A stretch of 64,000 bases of DNA from Phyto melanocephala (taxonomy: Eukaryota; Arthropoda; Insecta; Diptera; Rhinophoridae), in contig OW799236.1 of assembly GCA_941918925.1 (NCBI GenBank), positions 66,922,685-66,986,684 of the forward strand, written 5' to 3'. Made by a program: the position numbers and the translations under genes. Below are positions 35,105-47,110 of this stretch, piece after piece; position 1 is the first letter of the stretch; each line of letters begins with the position of its first letter. The notes under the pieces are model-generated. The model was given only the letters and a program-made list of their open reading frames with translations. It searched no databases and was not told the DNA's origin.

Positions 35105-35257
35105 GTCTGTTATTTATGGAAAATTATGTTTATGGTTTTTGTTTGGGAATTCCGTTTTCCAAATGGAGCGCACAACATGCCAACTGGGCATAAGTGTATA
35201 CCTGTCATGGATTTGGGCTTTTAATGCCCCTCCTTTTCAACCTTACCCTAAACTAAG
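34028..35257 (+). mobile_element. 5'-truncated non-LTR retrotransposon, R1/LOA/I-type, with RNase H
   Basis: Contains the RNase H domain and C-terminal cysteine-histidine motif of a non-LTR element. A 3' untranslated region follows (GGAGCGCACAACATGCCAAC, GGCATAAGTG) and a terminus CCTCCTTTTCAACCTTACCC. The last 420 bp recur at 49360-49781. The upstream reverse transcriptase is missing, which is typical of 5' truncation. It is not known whether the RT fragment at 33057 belongs to it; orientation and distance allow that, but the candidate MITE lies between them. Confidence 0.75.
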
Positions 35258-37000
35258 TAAAGTCAAAAGTGAGTAAAGTACTGGTGATCCAATATTTCTG
35301 AATTTTAGGAGTAGACTAATATTCCAAATACAAAATTTTCGAGTTGTGCCTGCCAAACTTTTAACATTTTTAAAACATTGCTAAGCCACAAATAATTTTT
35401 TTCTATCATATTGTCTATTTTTTTCTATTTGTGCAAACAATTTTAAACTGTCATTTATCCAACATTTTTTATGGTTGCACTAATGCCGGCAAATATAAAA
35501 CTATGATTTTCGGGCACTCGTTAATGTGAGAACCAAACTGAAAGTTTTCACAATTAACTTACATTTTGTTTCATCATAAATCAATGAAATCAATTTATTA
35601 ATTAATTTTAATTTTAAATGCATCATAGTTTACATAAATTATACAGCTTCATAGTTAATCAAATTTAAGCAGTTGTTGACTTTTTATCGACAACTCATTT
35701 AAATTCTGTTTGTGTGTCAAGTTATAATATCATTTCATTGCTCTCATTTATTTTAATTGCAGACATTAAAACAGATTTTTGCATCTGCATATGGTTTTCT
35801 AAAATAGTACTTGAGTTTTTTTTTTGTTTCAATGTATTGATTACTTGTTCGTCGAAATATGCAATAATTGTTTTTCTTCTTAAAATTGTTTGAGTGCTTT
35901 TAAAAGTATGCTAGAGACTTAAAAAAAATTTGCGTAACAAAGAATGCAATGAATTTATTGAAGCAGATTTTTTTTACTTTAGTTTTTCTATTGAATCAAA
36001 TGAAAGGAGTACAGTTGAATTGCATACGCACTAATTGAGAAAATAATTATGAAAGAAATATTTGTGTGCGTATGGATATGCGTAAGAGGATGGAAAGAAA
36101 ATATTTAAATCAAAGTGCTTACTGTAAAAAGAAGAGAAAAGAAAGTCAATACATTAAATTTTTATCTATAAACATTGTTTTTATTGAATTTGTTTGAAAT
36201 ATTAAAATATTTTAGAAAAATAATATTTTTTTTTAATTTTAACTTCGGAAAATTTTTAACGGGTAGAGTAATGTGCTTACAAAACACCAGAAACATCAAC
36301 CAGAATGCGTTCTGCCCATCTACAGGAATGACTCCTAAGTCACTACGGCGCATTTTGAAAAATGTTTACTATTATTCCTATACAAAGTGCAATTGGTGCA
36401 AGTATTCAAACCAGCAGATCACCGGAAAGTCTAAATTATTTAGTTTAATTTTAACAGTTAGCCAGAAATCAAATCAGTATCATAGAAAATCTAATTATTA
36501 GTAATGAAGTTTCTTTTCCTTTAAATAGCTTTGTTAATTAGCAGAACTATTAGCTATGGGATTAGGAAAATCCAGGATACATTTATCACCTCCAATTGCA
36601 CCCTATTATGTTAACACTATGGCGTTGCATTTTATCTGAAAATATCATAATTTTCATTAGATTCTAATGTATATTCCTAAATGTAATAAAAGTCGAACTT
36701 ATACGGTGTTTAAGGATTAATTTTGCACTTATTCAGAATTTGCGCTCAAATAATACATAAAATTGAATTTAATATAATTTGAGACCAAATTAGTAAGCCA
36801 AAACTGATATGTGATTGAGAAGTAATTAAATAACTTAAACAATAACAAAATACAGTCAAGGGATAAATAATTGCATCACAAATTAAAAAGAATTTAATAC
36901 AAATATAAATAATAAAAATTACAAAGATTATCAATAAACAAAACATAATAATTACATTCATATTACAAAAATATAATTTATATATTGTTTTGTAATGTAA

Positions 37001-37039
<39 letters not shown>

Positions 37040-38654
37040 AATAATACTATGTTCACACACGCGTCTTAATTGTCAATTTATAATATTATCGCAATTAAAG
37101 GCCTTATTGAGCTCAATTTACCATACTAAAAATTATTTTTAAATTGAGCAATATATACTAAATTGTTTCACTTATTGTCCAAAACTCAAAATACAACTCT
37201 TGAGAAGTATGTTCAGTGAAAAGAAAATTCTATAGTTGGCATTTCTAATGTCAAACAAATAAAAATACAAAAAACAAAAATTAAGAAAATGGAAAATTTT
37301 TGATGAAAATTAAAAAAAAAAAATTTTAAATAAATTCAAATACATACATATAAGTATATACATATATGTATAAATATAATTGTAAATATATTTTATCAAC
37401 AGGAAAAACACTGAAAAGAAGGCATTATTTGATTTGGTATTAATACATCGTATTTTTACAGCTATCAAATGCTAATGGAGTAAGATAAATTGAGTATGTG
37501 TGAACATTTATTTTAATTGCTCAATCAACACTAAATTGAAACAATTAAAAATATCTGTCTGAACAGGGTATAAAGCCCTTAGAACTATGATTAATATATT
37601 TATTGCAGAAATTTTAATTTTTGGTTTTTCGAAATATACAAAATCAAAAACACTTTTTGTTTTAATATTAAATGTATGCATAGGGGGTGCTTTATAGTGT
37701 TTCTGCTGTAATATTACACTTCCAAATTCCATCCAAAACTCAGTGCTATACTTTAACTACTTTTTAGGACGCAACTACTTTTTGTGGAGACGAGCAAAGC
37801 ACTTATTTTATAGCAATTGTGCTTTTGTGCCAAGATACGCAGAGAAGGTTCAAACGTTATTGAACTGAGGGAACTCTTGCTTTTTACTAGATCTTAGCCT
37901 TGACAGGCTCAACTTTTAAGGTAATTTTTTACCAGGTAAAGTTTTGACAAGGATCTGCAGCCAAATGCTAATAGTTTAGTTAGTTGATTAGATTGCATCC
38001 ATTTTTAAACAAAACTTTCAAAACAATTATCCAAGTAGATTATTTACTTGTCTCTGTAATAGATTAATTCCCATTTCCCGAAATCAACAATTTAACTCAA
38101 GATTTTTATATTGAAGATTAAGTTATAATAGGGTCAGATGTGACCAACTTTTATTTATGCTTTATTCCTGCTTCGGACAATTTACTTGCAACAGCATTTA
38201 CACAATTTAAATTTAATAATACTAGTTTTAAATAAAGAAAAAACTTTTGCAAAAAGTATTTTTGGAACTGAAATCAAATAAAAAGTCAAATTCCAATTAA
38301 CTGGCCTTTCTTACTCTCTTCTTTTATGATCGTAATTTATTATATAAAAAAATAATACCTTCACATTTGTATAAGTATGCCTTTACAATGTGTATACGTA
38401 AGAAGAAAATTTTACCAGAATTTACATATTCACAAATACGCAAGTTTGTTATTGTGTGCAAGCATATATTAAAAAGTTAAACAAATACCTCTGTCTATGC
38501 AAAAAAATCTAAAAAAAAGATTTAGAATCTTTAAATGATATAACGATGACCATACATATACAAACCAAATAGAAAGCAGTATAGAAACGTAAACCTTATT
38601 AAAACTTTTTCTAATTTAAAGCACTTTTAAAGGCTTTAACAGAAAACAAAGAAA
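35258..38654. other. Unassigned AT-rich spacer
   Basis: No coding or shared repeat recognised over 3.4 kb apart from a TAAA microsatellite (listed separately) and a TACATA-rich tract at 37335-37375. Open frames near 36175-36501 and 36746-37060 are compositional. Confidence 0.4.
36998..37042 (+). repeat. (TAAA)n microsatellite, about 11 units
   Basis: Uninterrupted TAAA run. It resembles the tail of the retrotransposon at 28922, but no element body is recognisable on either side. Confidence 0.9.
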
Positions 38655-39312
38655 AACGTTAGGATCCTTACGTTAAGCTGTACCAAATCTTATGTAGCCT
38701 TTACACAGTTATTTGTTTTTTAAATGCAATTTGCTTTTTTTAATTGTGTTCCTTTATTTTTGTGATAAATGGACTTAATGGACTAAATAATTCCACAAAG
38801 GGTGTGTTTTACATATGATGTATATACAGATAAGAAATAAAGCAGATATTTATTTAATGCACCTTTCCACACTAACAGTTTCAAGACGATATCTGACGAT
38901 TTTGAAGCATAACGGTAACAAAAAAAGCTTATTTAAGGAATCGGTAACATAAAATTCTAACTGATTTCTTATAAATATTGCCAAGCGACCATTTTTTCAA
39001 TGTTCTGTCTTTGTTTGGGTAAAATCCAGATGCAATTGTACTCTTTTTCTCATATCTCAGCTAGTAATGTACCAATATAATGGATTTTTCATATCCAGAT
39101 TCTCTAAAGCATATTTAATAAATTGGTATGAGTCTAAAGTATACGTGGGGGTTTCATAGAGTTAAATTCATAAAAACGACGAAGTGAACCTAATTAATTC
39201 ATATAAGGACTAAGAATACACACACTTTTCAGAGTAGCAAATGAAAATTGTAAAAATTACAAACGGAATGACAAATCTAAATATACCCTTTTTACTCTCA
39301 TCTGAAGAGTGT
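38655..39312 (-). repeat. Ancient DINE family A copy
   Basis: Both ends are traceable in reverse orientation. Near 38670 TTACGTTAAGCTGTACCAAA, TCTTATGTAGCC and TTTACACAG echo the 3' hairpin end. At 39230-39305 AATGAAAATTGTAAAAATTA, AACGGAATGACAAATCTAAA and TATACCCTTTTTAC echo the 5' end. In between, CTCATATCTCAGCTAGTAAT matches the antisense-frame region. Divergence is high, so this is the oldest recognisable copy in the window. Confidence 0.65.
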
Positions 39313-40394
39313 AGAAATGATATGAAAATCTTGTTATAAATCGAAATCGATTTGTATATATTCTAATTTTTACTTACTTTAGTAAACTTTTCAAATTTCA
39401 ATAAACTAATAAAAACTCTAAGAACATACAGATACAATTTTTGCAATATAATTTCATTATTTGTGTGTTTTATATAGATACAAGACTTTGATTTTCTTTT
39501 ATCGTTTTAGAATATAAACAGCATCGTTATAATTTTGCAAAAAATAATCCCATCCCAAAACTATAAAAAAACAAAAGTTATAAAATACTGCTTATGTAAG
39601 TCATTTCCAAAAACAAAATAAAAAACTTTTGATTGATTTAATATGAGATTGAAAATGTTATTGTATGTAAATTTTTGACTTTATTTCGACTTTCAAGTGT
39701 AAGTGTTTGAAGAGTTTATCATATGCGGTTACATTACATGTGAATCAATAATGAGTTTGACATTGATAAATCCGTGAGAAGATGACGTTTTTTTCTGGTT
39801 ATTCCTTTTGTTTAGTATTGTGAAAATGTAATGGAATAGAGAAAGAAAATATTAAATGTAATAGAATAAAATTTAAAGTCTTACGCTAGTATTAGAGTGA
39901 AAATCTACAACGCGCTTAATGCCAGTATACATTCCAGCGGTGCCAGAAATTTTCGAGAAAAACTACAATCTATAAAAATCAACAATTCTTTTTAAATTTT
40001 AATATGTGTAATACAAAAAAAATCCTTTTAAAACTAATTCTTGCGACAAATTTGTAAGGATTAATTTTAAACTTATGAGACCAAATATGTATGGTTCTGG
40101 TTTAAAATTAACAAGAGGTCGTGTCTTAGAAAAAACACTCATCAAGCCTTTTAGTAATATTTGTAAATTTATGTTTTTGTATGTGTTACACCAAAAAATC
40201 TATACGTTACCAAAATAAGCAAATTCAAAATGGCCGAACTTATACGGCGTAGTGCCTATATAAAAACATATTCAATTTATTTTCTGATTAATTAAAAGCT
40301 TTTGTTTTGATATCATTAGGGTTTATAATTAAAAATTTATTCAAAATCAACAAATTTAAAAAAGGGGAATGCAAGATGGCGATTTTACATACTA
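39313..40394. other. Unassigned spacer
   Basis: AT-rich. GAACTTATACGGCGT near 40230 also occurs, slightly changed, near 36694, but the match is too short to define a repeat. Confidence 0.35.
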
Positions 40395-41340
40395 AAACAA
40401 GTAAGAACACTCTATTTGACTGTGCCGAATTTTCGATACCCACCACCAATTCGATTTACTTTTATAGTACAATATTTATTATTTTATTACTGATCTACTA
40501 ATAAAATCAACTTAAATATTTCAATATAGAGTCCTTTATTCTTCCAAAAACATTACTCATAGAGAAATTATATCAATTTAAGATAAACCGTTATATGGAA
40601 GGTGGGCGTAAAAGTGGGTGTGTCAGCTAAATTTTCTGACATAACAATGAAATTAACTAGAAGGATACCTGCAGCAAATTTTATCATAATTCCTCTAATA
40701 TTATCGGATTTATGAATTTTTAAATTTAATTAACAGTAGATAATAAACTCAACTCAGATATTTCTTCGAGAAACTTTATTCATAGGGAAATTATATGAAT
40801 TTGAGATAAAGCCTTATATGGGAGGTGGGCATGTCACATTTATTTTCTGTTAGTTCGAAAATTTGGACCAAAAAGCGATGTTTTCAAAGTTCAGCAACAT
40901 ACATTTTAATTTGTAAGTTTTATTACGTTTATATTTTTGAATATACCGAAAAGATTTAGGGAGAAATATTCTTTTTACTCAGGAAATATACATTCGCAAT
41001 TTCATGGCTCTACGTCAATGCGTTTGGACACAATTTCATTATTCATTTTATTTTATTTTATTTAGACCTACTTTTGCATTACGAGCTATAACTCTCTTTC
41101 TTTTATTCTGATTTAGACCATTTTCAATACCAAACAAACCTTGTGTATTAGAAATATTCTGGCAAATTTTTTTCAGCCCCCTGTCTTTATCGGTTCGTGC
41201 TCTATCGAGCTTTCAACAGATGGGGAGACGGAAGGACATAGGTCGTTATAAAATTAAGCCCCGATTTAGAAAATATATACTTTATTTGGTCTAAAATGGA
41301 TATTTCGTTGACCATTTTTTTTGGTGCCCGGTATAAAAAT
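40395..41340 (-). mobile_element. DINE-1/INE-1-like element, family B, copy B5, without the mariner insertion
   Basis: Short, diverged copy. The 3' hairpin end at 40395 reads AACAAGTAAGAACACTCTAT. The 5' end at 41340 reads TATACCGGGCACC with TTTTAGACCAAATAAAGTAT beside it. It has only a partial central repeat and lacks the mariner insertion found in B1, B2, B4 and B6. Its divergence suggests an older copy or a separate sublineage. Confidence 0.75.
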
Positions 41341-43104
41341 ATGTGTTTTGCTTACGATCAAATTATTAAAGAATAGAATAAAACTGAAATAGAACAACGC
41401 TGGTATAAAATAAAATTGTATCAGAACAAATATAATATTGAACATTAGAACTAAAATTAAACATTTAAAGCATATTTGAATGTTCTGATAGCAGACCTAC
41501 CCAATTCAAAACTTATGTACATATAGAGAAACATTTGCGTTTAGCTTTTAATATCCTGCGATGAGATGAGTTTATATGCATTTAAAAATCGCCTACGTGA
41601 AAGTGTTTTCTCTTTCAACTGAACCTAATGTAATAATTAAGTGAAAGTGTATTTTTATACTCTTTATGTATTTTATATTTGTCCTATTGTAATCCATAGT
41701 TTTGCTATCATTAACGGTTTCTTTATTTCTACTTTGTTTGAAAATACACACACTAACAAAACTGTAGAGAAAAACTTTTCGAGTGATGATAAAGTATTTT
41801 TAATAAAAGTAATATTTTATTTTGTATTTTATGTTTACACTAAATTAAAATGATTGGAAGTAGTGTAAAATAAAACACATTACTTTTAGAACATTTTTAA
41901 CAGCTCCTTGGTGTCTATTTCATTCGGGCTAAAGCAGCAAAGCACCATTGAATTGACAACAAAATGGTAATAGCCTCGGGAAGAAAATCCACCAGTCTCT
42001 TAAAATCTTATTCTAATTGAAAGATAAGTTAAGAAAAAAAGTAAAAAAAACAAAAATTTCCGTGGATAATATTAACCAACTTAAAATCTAAAAATACCAT
42101 ACAAACCACTGATGTTATAATGTCACATGTTGAAATAGTATTAAATGTCCAATTTTACGTCTAGCTCCATTGTACTCATGACATTTACCCTAATTAATTA
42201 AATAATCAGTAATTGTTATTTATGTATTGCCAACCTCTAATAAGTAAAGTGAAATCCATCAACTTTTGCAAAATTAGTAACTTTTATTCATCGTTCATTT
42301 TAACTTAAACTTTATTTTTTTCTCCAAATTGCAATTAACTCTAGTTAATACAAAAAAACGTCTCGAGTAGAGTTTTTATAAAATTTTATTTTTGTTGACC
42401 CTTTTAACGTTTATAAACTTGTAAATACTAAATATTCTTGTTGTTTTCTCGTTTTTCTATCTATTTAAAATATTAATTTTTTCTTTCCTCTCTTTGTTCT
42501 TTTCCTTACATTTTAATTTTAACTTTATCAAAATATTTAAACATAAAATGTTTTTTTATATATTTTTTTACTTGTTTCATGTTTTTCTTTAAAAAAATAA
42601 GGGAAGATTATTTTATTGAATGTAACACAATACAGAAACAACAACAAATAAAAAAAAACAAATCTTAACATAATGAAAAGAAAGGAAATTTTAAATTCAA
42701 GAGAAGGTTTTTAAATGAAATATTTCAGCAACATTTAAACAGTCAGACAACTAGTATGTTAGTTAGGCAAGCACCCAGACTGTCAGTCACTGTTTTAGTC
42801 ATTGTTATTTTAACAAATTTTTATTTTGATTTTTTTATTATTATTTGTATAATAAAAGTTTGCAGTTGATCACTACATTCAAAAATGTATTGGAATGTAA
42901 TAAAGTTTGAAAGAAAATTCTCTGAAGACAGGAAAAAAGTAAATCTAATTAAAATTTCTGGAGTTTGAGTGATAGGAATTTTTAAGACAAACAGTAATTT
43001 TAGAATTAAGGCATAACAGGAATAGATTGTGTTCTTTAGTGAGAGTTCAGTTTAAATGTTCAGTCTGTATGTGAGAAATACTTTAACATCCAAACTTATT
43101 AATC
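41341..43104. other. Unassigned spacer
   Basis: AT-rich, with CAGTCAGACAACTAGTATG and ACTGTCAGTCACTG words near 42739-42790 but no repeat structure. No coding recognised. Confidence 0.4.
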
Positions 43105-43112
43105 AAATGAAA

Positions 43113-44096
43113 CACGGATGAAAATCATGGTACGATTGTACTTTTTATCGTACATTTTTGACTTTGTTGGTACCGTGGTACTACCGCGAGCTACTTAGTA
43201 CAATATAAAAATTTGTCCATGTTCTCTTTAATTTTGTTTGTGTGTGTTTTATTTTATTCTGTCAGCTTCTCTGTTTTTGTTGCAATGCTGTTGTTAAAGC
43301 GAATTCATGTACCGGTGGTGTCAAGTCTGCAACAACAAAATCTGCCTAGTACACTATTGCAAACTTCTCACAAAAATCACCTGTTTATTTGGCACCACCT
43401 GATTATTATGGGAGAAACAAATTCAGTAGTACCTCTAATGGTGAAAATGTTTCCACACGAACAAACATACTTTGAAGCGATAAGGTATCAGTACAGAGCA
43501 CTAGCCGATGTAATTGAACTTAGATCACACAAAGATTCAAATGTTTCTATTTTTGGTCTAAAGTATCGCAGATGAAAAATGAATTAAATGAGTTCATGTT
43601 TCCAGATATTTCAAGAATTATAAGAGGAATTCTGTCTATTCCACATTCATCGGCCAACGTCGAACGAGTTTTTTATTTTCAAACCCTGATTAAAACAAAA
43701 GAAAGAAATATACTACACGTTTCTACTGTTTCAAATTTGATACAAATAAAATATTTATTGAAGTCAACAAGTTCTGGTTGCATTAATTTAAAAATAACAG
43801 AAAATTTATTATCTAAAATTATTTAATTAATAAAATTTGTTAAATAACCGATCTCTACGTATGTCTGTACCTATGAATGTAATATTTAATATTTTTTATT
43901 GTATATTGGATTTTTATATACATTTTTGTTAAGTTTCTGTTCTTTTTTTATATATTTACTTCTGAATTTTTATATAAATTTTTGTGAAGTTTATGTTTTT
44001 GTTAAGAAATATTAAAAAATGGTACCGTCATGGCCTAAAAAGTACATTTTGTTTTCATACTTGGTACAAAATCACAAAAGCCATTTTCCTTCCCTG
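43113..44096 (+). mobile_element. hAT transposon remnant with exact 8-bp target duplication
   Basis: 984 bp. The left end CACGGATGAAAATCATGG and right end (read inward) CAGGGAAGGAAAATGGC fit the CAGGGATGG-type ends of hAT elements. AAATGAAA is repeated exactly at 43105-43112 and 44097-44104, the 8-bp duplication typical of hAT. Most of the transposase is deleted; only the C-terminal part remains. Confidence 0.85.
43270..43826 (+). pseudogene. hAT transposase C-terminal fragment (dimerisation domain)
   Basis: Two frames. The first, to 43575, contains YFEAIRYQYRALADVIELR and ends at a stop. The second, 43572-43826, has IPHSSANVERVF, then LIKTKERNILHVSTVSNLI and KYLLKS. This is the hAT C-terminal dimerisation signature (xxSA.VERxFS...K..R..L......L). 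The serine expected after VERVF is replaced by tyrosine. The BED finger and the RNase H-like core are absent. Confidence 0.8.
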
Positions 44097-44302
44097 AAAT
44101 GAAATAAATCTCACCCCTAACACTTACAATGTAATATTGAGTGTGACATAGTTAATGTCACACAACAATCGAAACACAAATTATTCACGTAGTCAAGTAC
44201 TCAACTAAATAAGTTCTCTTAAAAAACTTTAACGTTTATCGTCAGAGTATTTAAAACAAATATAGATTAGATCGTTTTGGAAGAAACCGTTTTTACCTTT
44301 AA

Positions 44303-44936
44303 CTAGCTGACCCGATCCGCGTTGCTGGCCCTAAGCAAACATTAGTGTTGTATTACTTACCACACGATTTAAATTGAGCTTTTAACGAAATTTACGGCCT
44401 TCAAGTAAAAATCCATGGAATACCTATCATAAAGTTTTTTTTTACAGAATAACTTACATATGGTGTAGGTATGGGCTCAATCAAAAAAGAAACGCATGTA
44501 TTTAAGGCAAATTGGAAATTATATTAATATATTATTATTGAATTATTTATTATTTGTTTATGAAACATTTCAAAAGTTTAAAAATTTTGATATTGGTTCA
44601 TTGTTAAAAGGATTTTTTGTAAATATCTTCGGAACTATATAACCGATTTAAGAGTTTGATATCCCCTTTTTTAAAAATATGACAACGGCTTTCAAACTAA
44701 AATAAAAAAACCAAACAAAATATGTATATGTATAGGTCATTCGTGGTGCAATATGAAAATTGGCACGCCCCTCTGCCCGCAGAACTAAAATCAAAAATCA
44801 GAATTCACAGTGTCACCCGCCTAAATATTCTTAAGATTCCCCGAAAATTTCGACAAAATTGGCTCAGCCGATTTTTAGTCCATTCGTTACATACATACAC
44901 ACATCCTGTTTTATATATTTATATTGAATATAGATA
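44303..44936 (-). mobile_element. Non-autonomous Helitron, minus strand
   Basis: On the minus strand it ends CGCGGATCGGGTCAGCTAG at 44303 with T outside, and starts near 44936 in a TATATATAAAACAGGATG context. Both ends match the Helitron at 57787-58963 (GGACCGATTTT-type block, GCGGGCAGAGGGGCGTGGCA equivalents, and the 3' 300 bp through ACACTAATGTTTGCTTAGGG). It lacks the helicase segment of that copy. The exact 5' base is uncertain because of an ATAG/TAGAT run. Confidence 0.75.
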
Positions 44937-45327
44937 TAGATAGATATTTTAACGAGCTGTTTTCAACACTTGCAATTACTACAACAGTTTAACAATTTGG
45001 CTTCAAGTCATTTCTATAAAATGTGTAAATCTTTTTTTTGTGGCATTATTGCTAATATCTGTTAAATTATATGCTGAATTCAAACAGCTTTTGATAGGAG
45101 ATATATTGTATTTTTTCTTAGGTGAGTATAACGAATAAAGTCAACATTTGTTTATTGTGAGAAAATATTTCCATTTCTAAATTCAGATCAAAAAATAGAC
45201 ATTTTGATTTACTGTTAGTCTGGCCAAATGCAAGACGAATCGGAAATATAACTGGTTTTTAATTCGTCGAGTAAATAATAGTACGATAAAGTTTTGTCAC
45301 CACCGTGCGCATTTAGTTAAAAAGTTT
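44937..45327. other. Spacer, no feature seen
   Basis: AT-rich sequence between the Helitron and the fold-back-like element. Nothing coding or repeated was recognised. Confidence 0.4.
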
Positions 45328-46401
45328 CGGGGGTTTGGGTTGTTGGGTGTTCCATTAATACCATGTGAGCTAAGGCTATGATGGCTTTATCTGTAATTCA
45401 ATAGGGAGATAAAGCATTTTTTCTTTTTTTTTCATTTAAATGGGAGCTAAAGCCATCATGGCCTTAGCTCACATTAGCAATATTAGAAAATGGCTTTATC
45501 TCTCATTTCAGTTTTGAAGAACTTTTGCGTTTTACATTGATTAAGAGTTTTCTTATTTTTATAATTAAGAGGTAATGATTTCCTCCTAATGAAATATTTA
45601 CATTAGGTGTAAACATTCCGTAAAAAGGAAAATCAATAGTTTTCTTTTTTTTTTATAATTAAGAAGTAATAATAATAAAGCAAAATTTTCACACCTTTGT
45701 GTCAACAAAGCACTATAAATTTTAGCAATTATATTATGAGGGGGTGCATTAACACAAACAAAATGAGATAAAGGAGAAAATAATTGATTTTTTCAAAATT
45801 TTTAATATTGTTTGACTATCTGCATACGAATTCTTTCTTTAACAGTATGTTTCCTGTTCTATGTGCATTCATTGAAGGAAGAAAATCTAATAATATTAAT
45901 AATAATAATAACATTCGGTAAAAAAATGTCTTTCCGGAAACACTAAAGTTAAGTATTGAAATCTGGCCTCGCATACTAAAGTTTTTCTGCATGGCAGCTT
46001 GCGGCCGTACTTACTGGTTTTCTTCTCCGGTTGGACGCGGCAGGTGGTTTCGCTGAATAATGTTTTCCTGCGTGCGTCACAAAAATAAAAAAAGGTTTTT
46101 TCCCGGAAACACTAAAGTTAAGTACTGAAATCTGGCTTCGAATACTAAAGTTTTTCTGCGTGGCTGTGTGATTGATAACTAGTAACTGAGTAAGGATTTT
46201 CCCTCTTACAGAATGTTTACTCCATGCGTAACAGTATTCTGAAAAATTATGGCTTTATCTCTCATTTGCGAAAAAAAATTATGGCTTTAGCTCTCATTTC
46301 GCAAAATTTTAAATATGGCCTTACCTATCAATGATTGGGCATTAAGGCCATTATGGCTTTATCTCCCATTCAATTGAGAAATGGTTTTAAAGCACCACCC
46401 C
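45328..46401. mobile_element. Unclassified fold-back-like element
   Basis: Between a possible 9-bp target duplication AAAAAGTTT (45319-45327, 46402-46410). The ends are G-rich (CGGGGGTTTGGG and, read inward from the right, GGGGTGGTGC) and weakly alignable. Both flanks carry several copies, in opposite orientations, of ATGGCTTTATCTCYCATTT and its complement, including a nearly perfect palindrome at 45447-45475. The centre holds a GC-rich stretch around 46000-46080 and a 62-bp direct repeat. No coding was found. Identity as a transposon is inferred from structure. Confidence 0.45.
45934..46164 (+). repeat. 62-bp direct repeat, 169 bp apart
   Basis: 45934-45995 and 46103-46164 share CCGGAAACACTAAAGTTAAG, GAAATCTGGC and TACTAAAGTTTTTCTGC with a handful of substitutions. 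The spacer contains TTGCGGCCGTACTTACTGG and GGTTGGACGCGGCAGG, the most GC-rich sequence for several kilobases around. The function is unknown. Confidence 0.75.
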
Positions 46402-46589
46402 AAAAAGTTTTTTTTTGGTTTCAGATTGCATTAACCCAGCGTTACGTTAATTAAATAAAAAAATTTATCAGTTTAGGTTAAGCTAACCGTTGAAGCCTTA
46501 TGTACTGTCATAAAACGAGTGGTAAAATTTTGTTATAAACATATGTATTTTGTTTTTAAAATCAACTCAAAAAAAATCGATTTTTCATT

Positions 46590-47110
46590 CCTGATCTTTC
46601 TTTGATCGGACGTAGTCTAATCTGGAGGTCTAATTTTCGATCATTTTTTCAATATTTGCGACCGTATATTGTCAACAATACGGCAAATGTTTTGCTTCTA
46701 GTGGCGTTTAATCGCACGATATACGAGCCCAATTCACTGTTACTAAACGTGAAACTATGCGTCTACCAAACGTTTCCTTTAATAAATCAATTATGACACT
46801 GGATGTGTGATATGTTGCGTCATCTTGATAAAACCACAGCTCCTGCATATTCAATTGATGAACAAAAAGTCAGTAATCGTGGCTCCATGGCGGTCACCAT
46901 TAACTGCAACGTTCTGACTAGCGTAGTTTTTATAGAATTACGGACCAATGATTCCACTAGCCTATAAAGCACTTCAAATACGGCAGTTTTGTTGTGATGG
47001 ATGATTATGTTGACCGTAAAATGGACGTAGTGTGCGATACAAAATTTGAATAGAACCAAGAACTTGAATAGTGCAAATTTCTGTTTTAAACCGTTGTTCA
47101 GGCATCAATT
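46590..47110 (-). pseudogene. mariner transposase corpse, minus strand
   Basis: On the minus strand, in changing frames, the catalytic region is readable: LWFYQDDATYHTSSVIIDLL, then KETFGRRIVSRLVTVNWA and RISCD, followed by PLEAKHL where PLDYFLW is expected. Upstream lies a possible NHPSQQN segment near 46990. Numerous stops and frameshifts make it old. No inverted repeats were located. It is a different copy from the fragments at 22885 and 19200. Confidence 0.75.

Noticed and set aside
36175..36501. 108-codon plus-strand frame rich in N, F and K
   Set aside because: No homology pattern, and an overlapping minus-strand frame covers half of it.
36660..36700. Short similarity to the piggyBac N-terminal region near 2165-2205
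   Set aside because: About 40 bp of AT-rich partial match without coding continuity; too weak to call.
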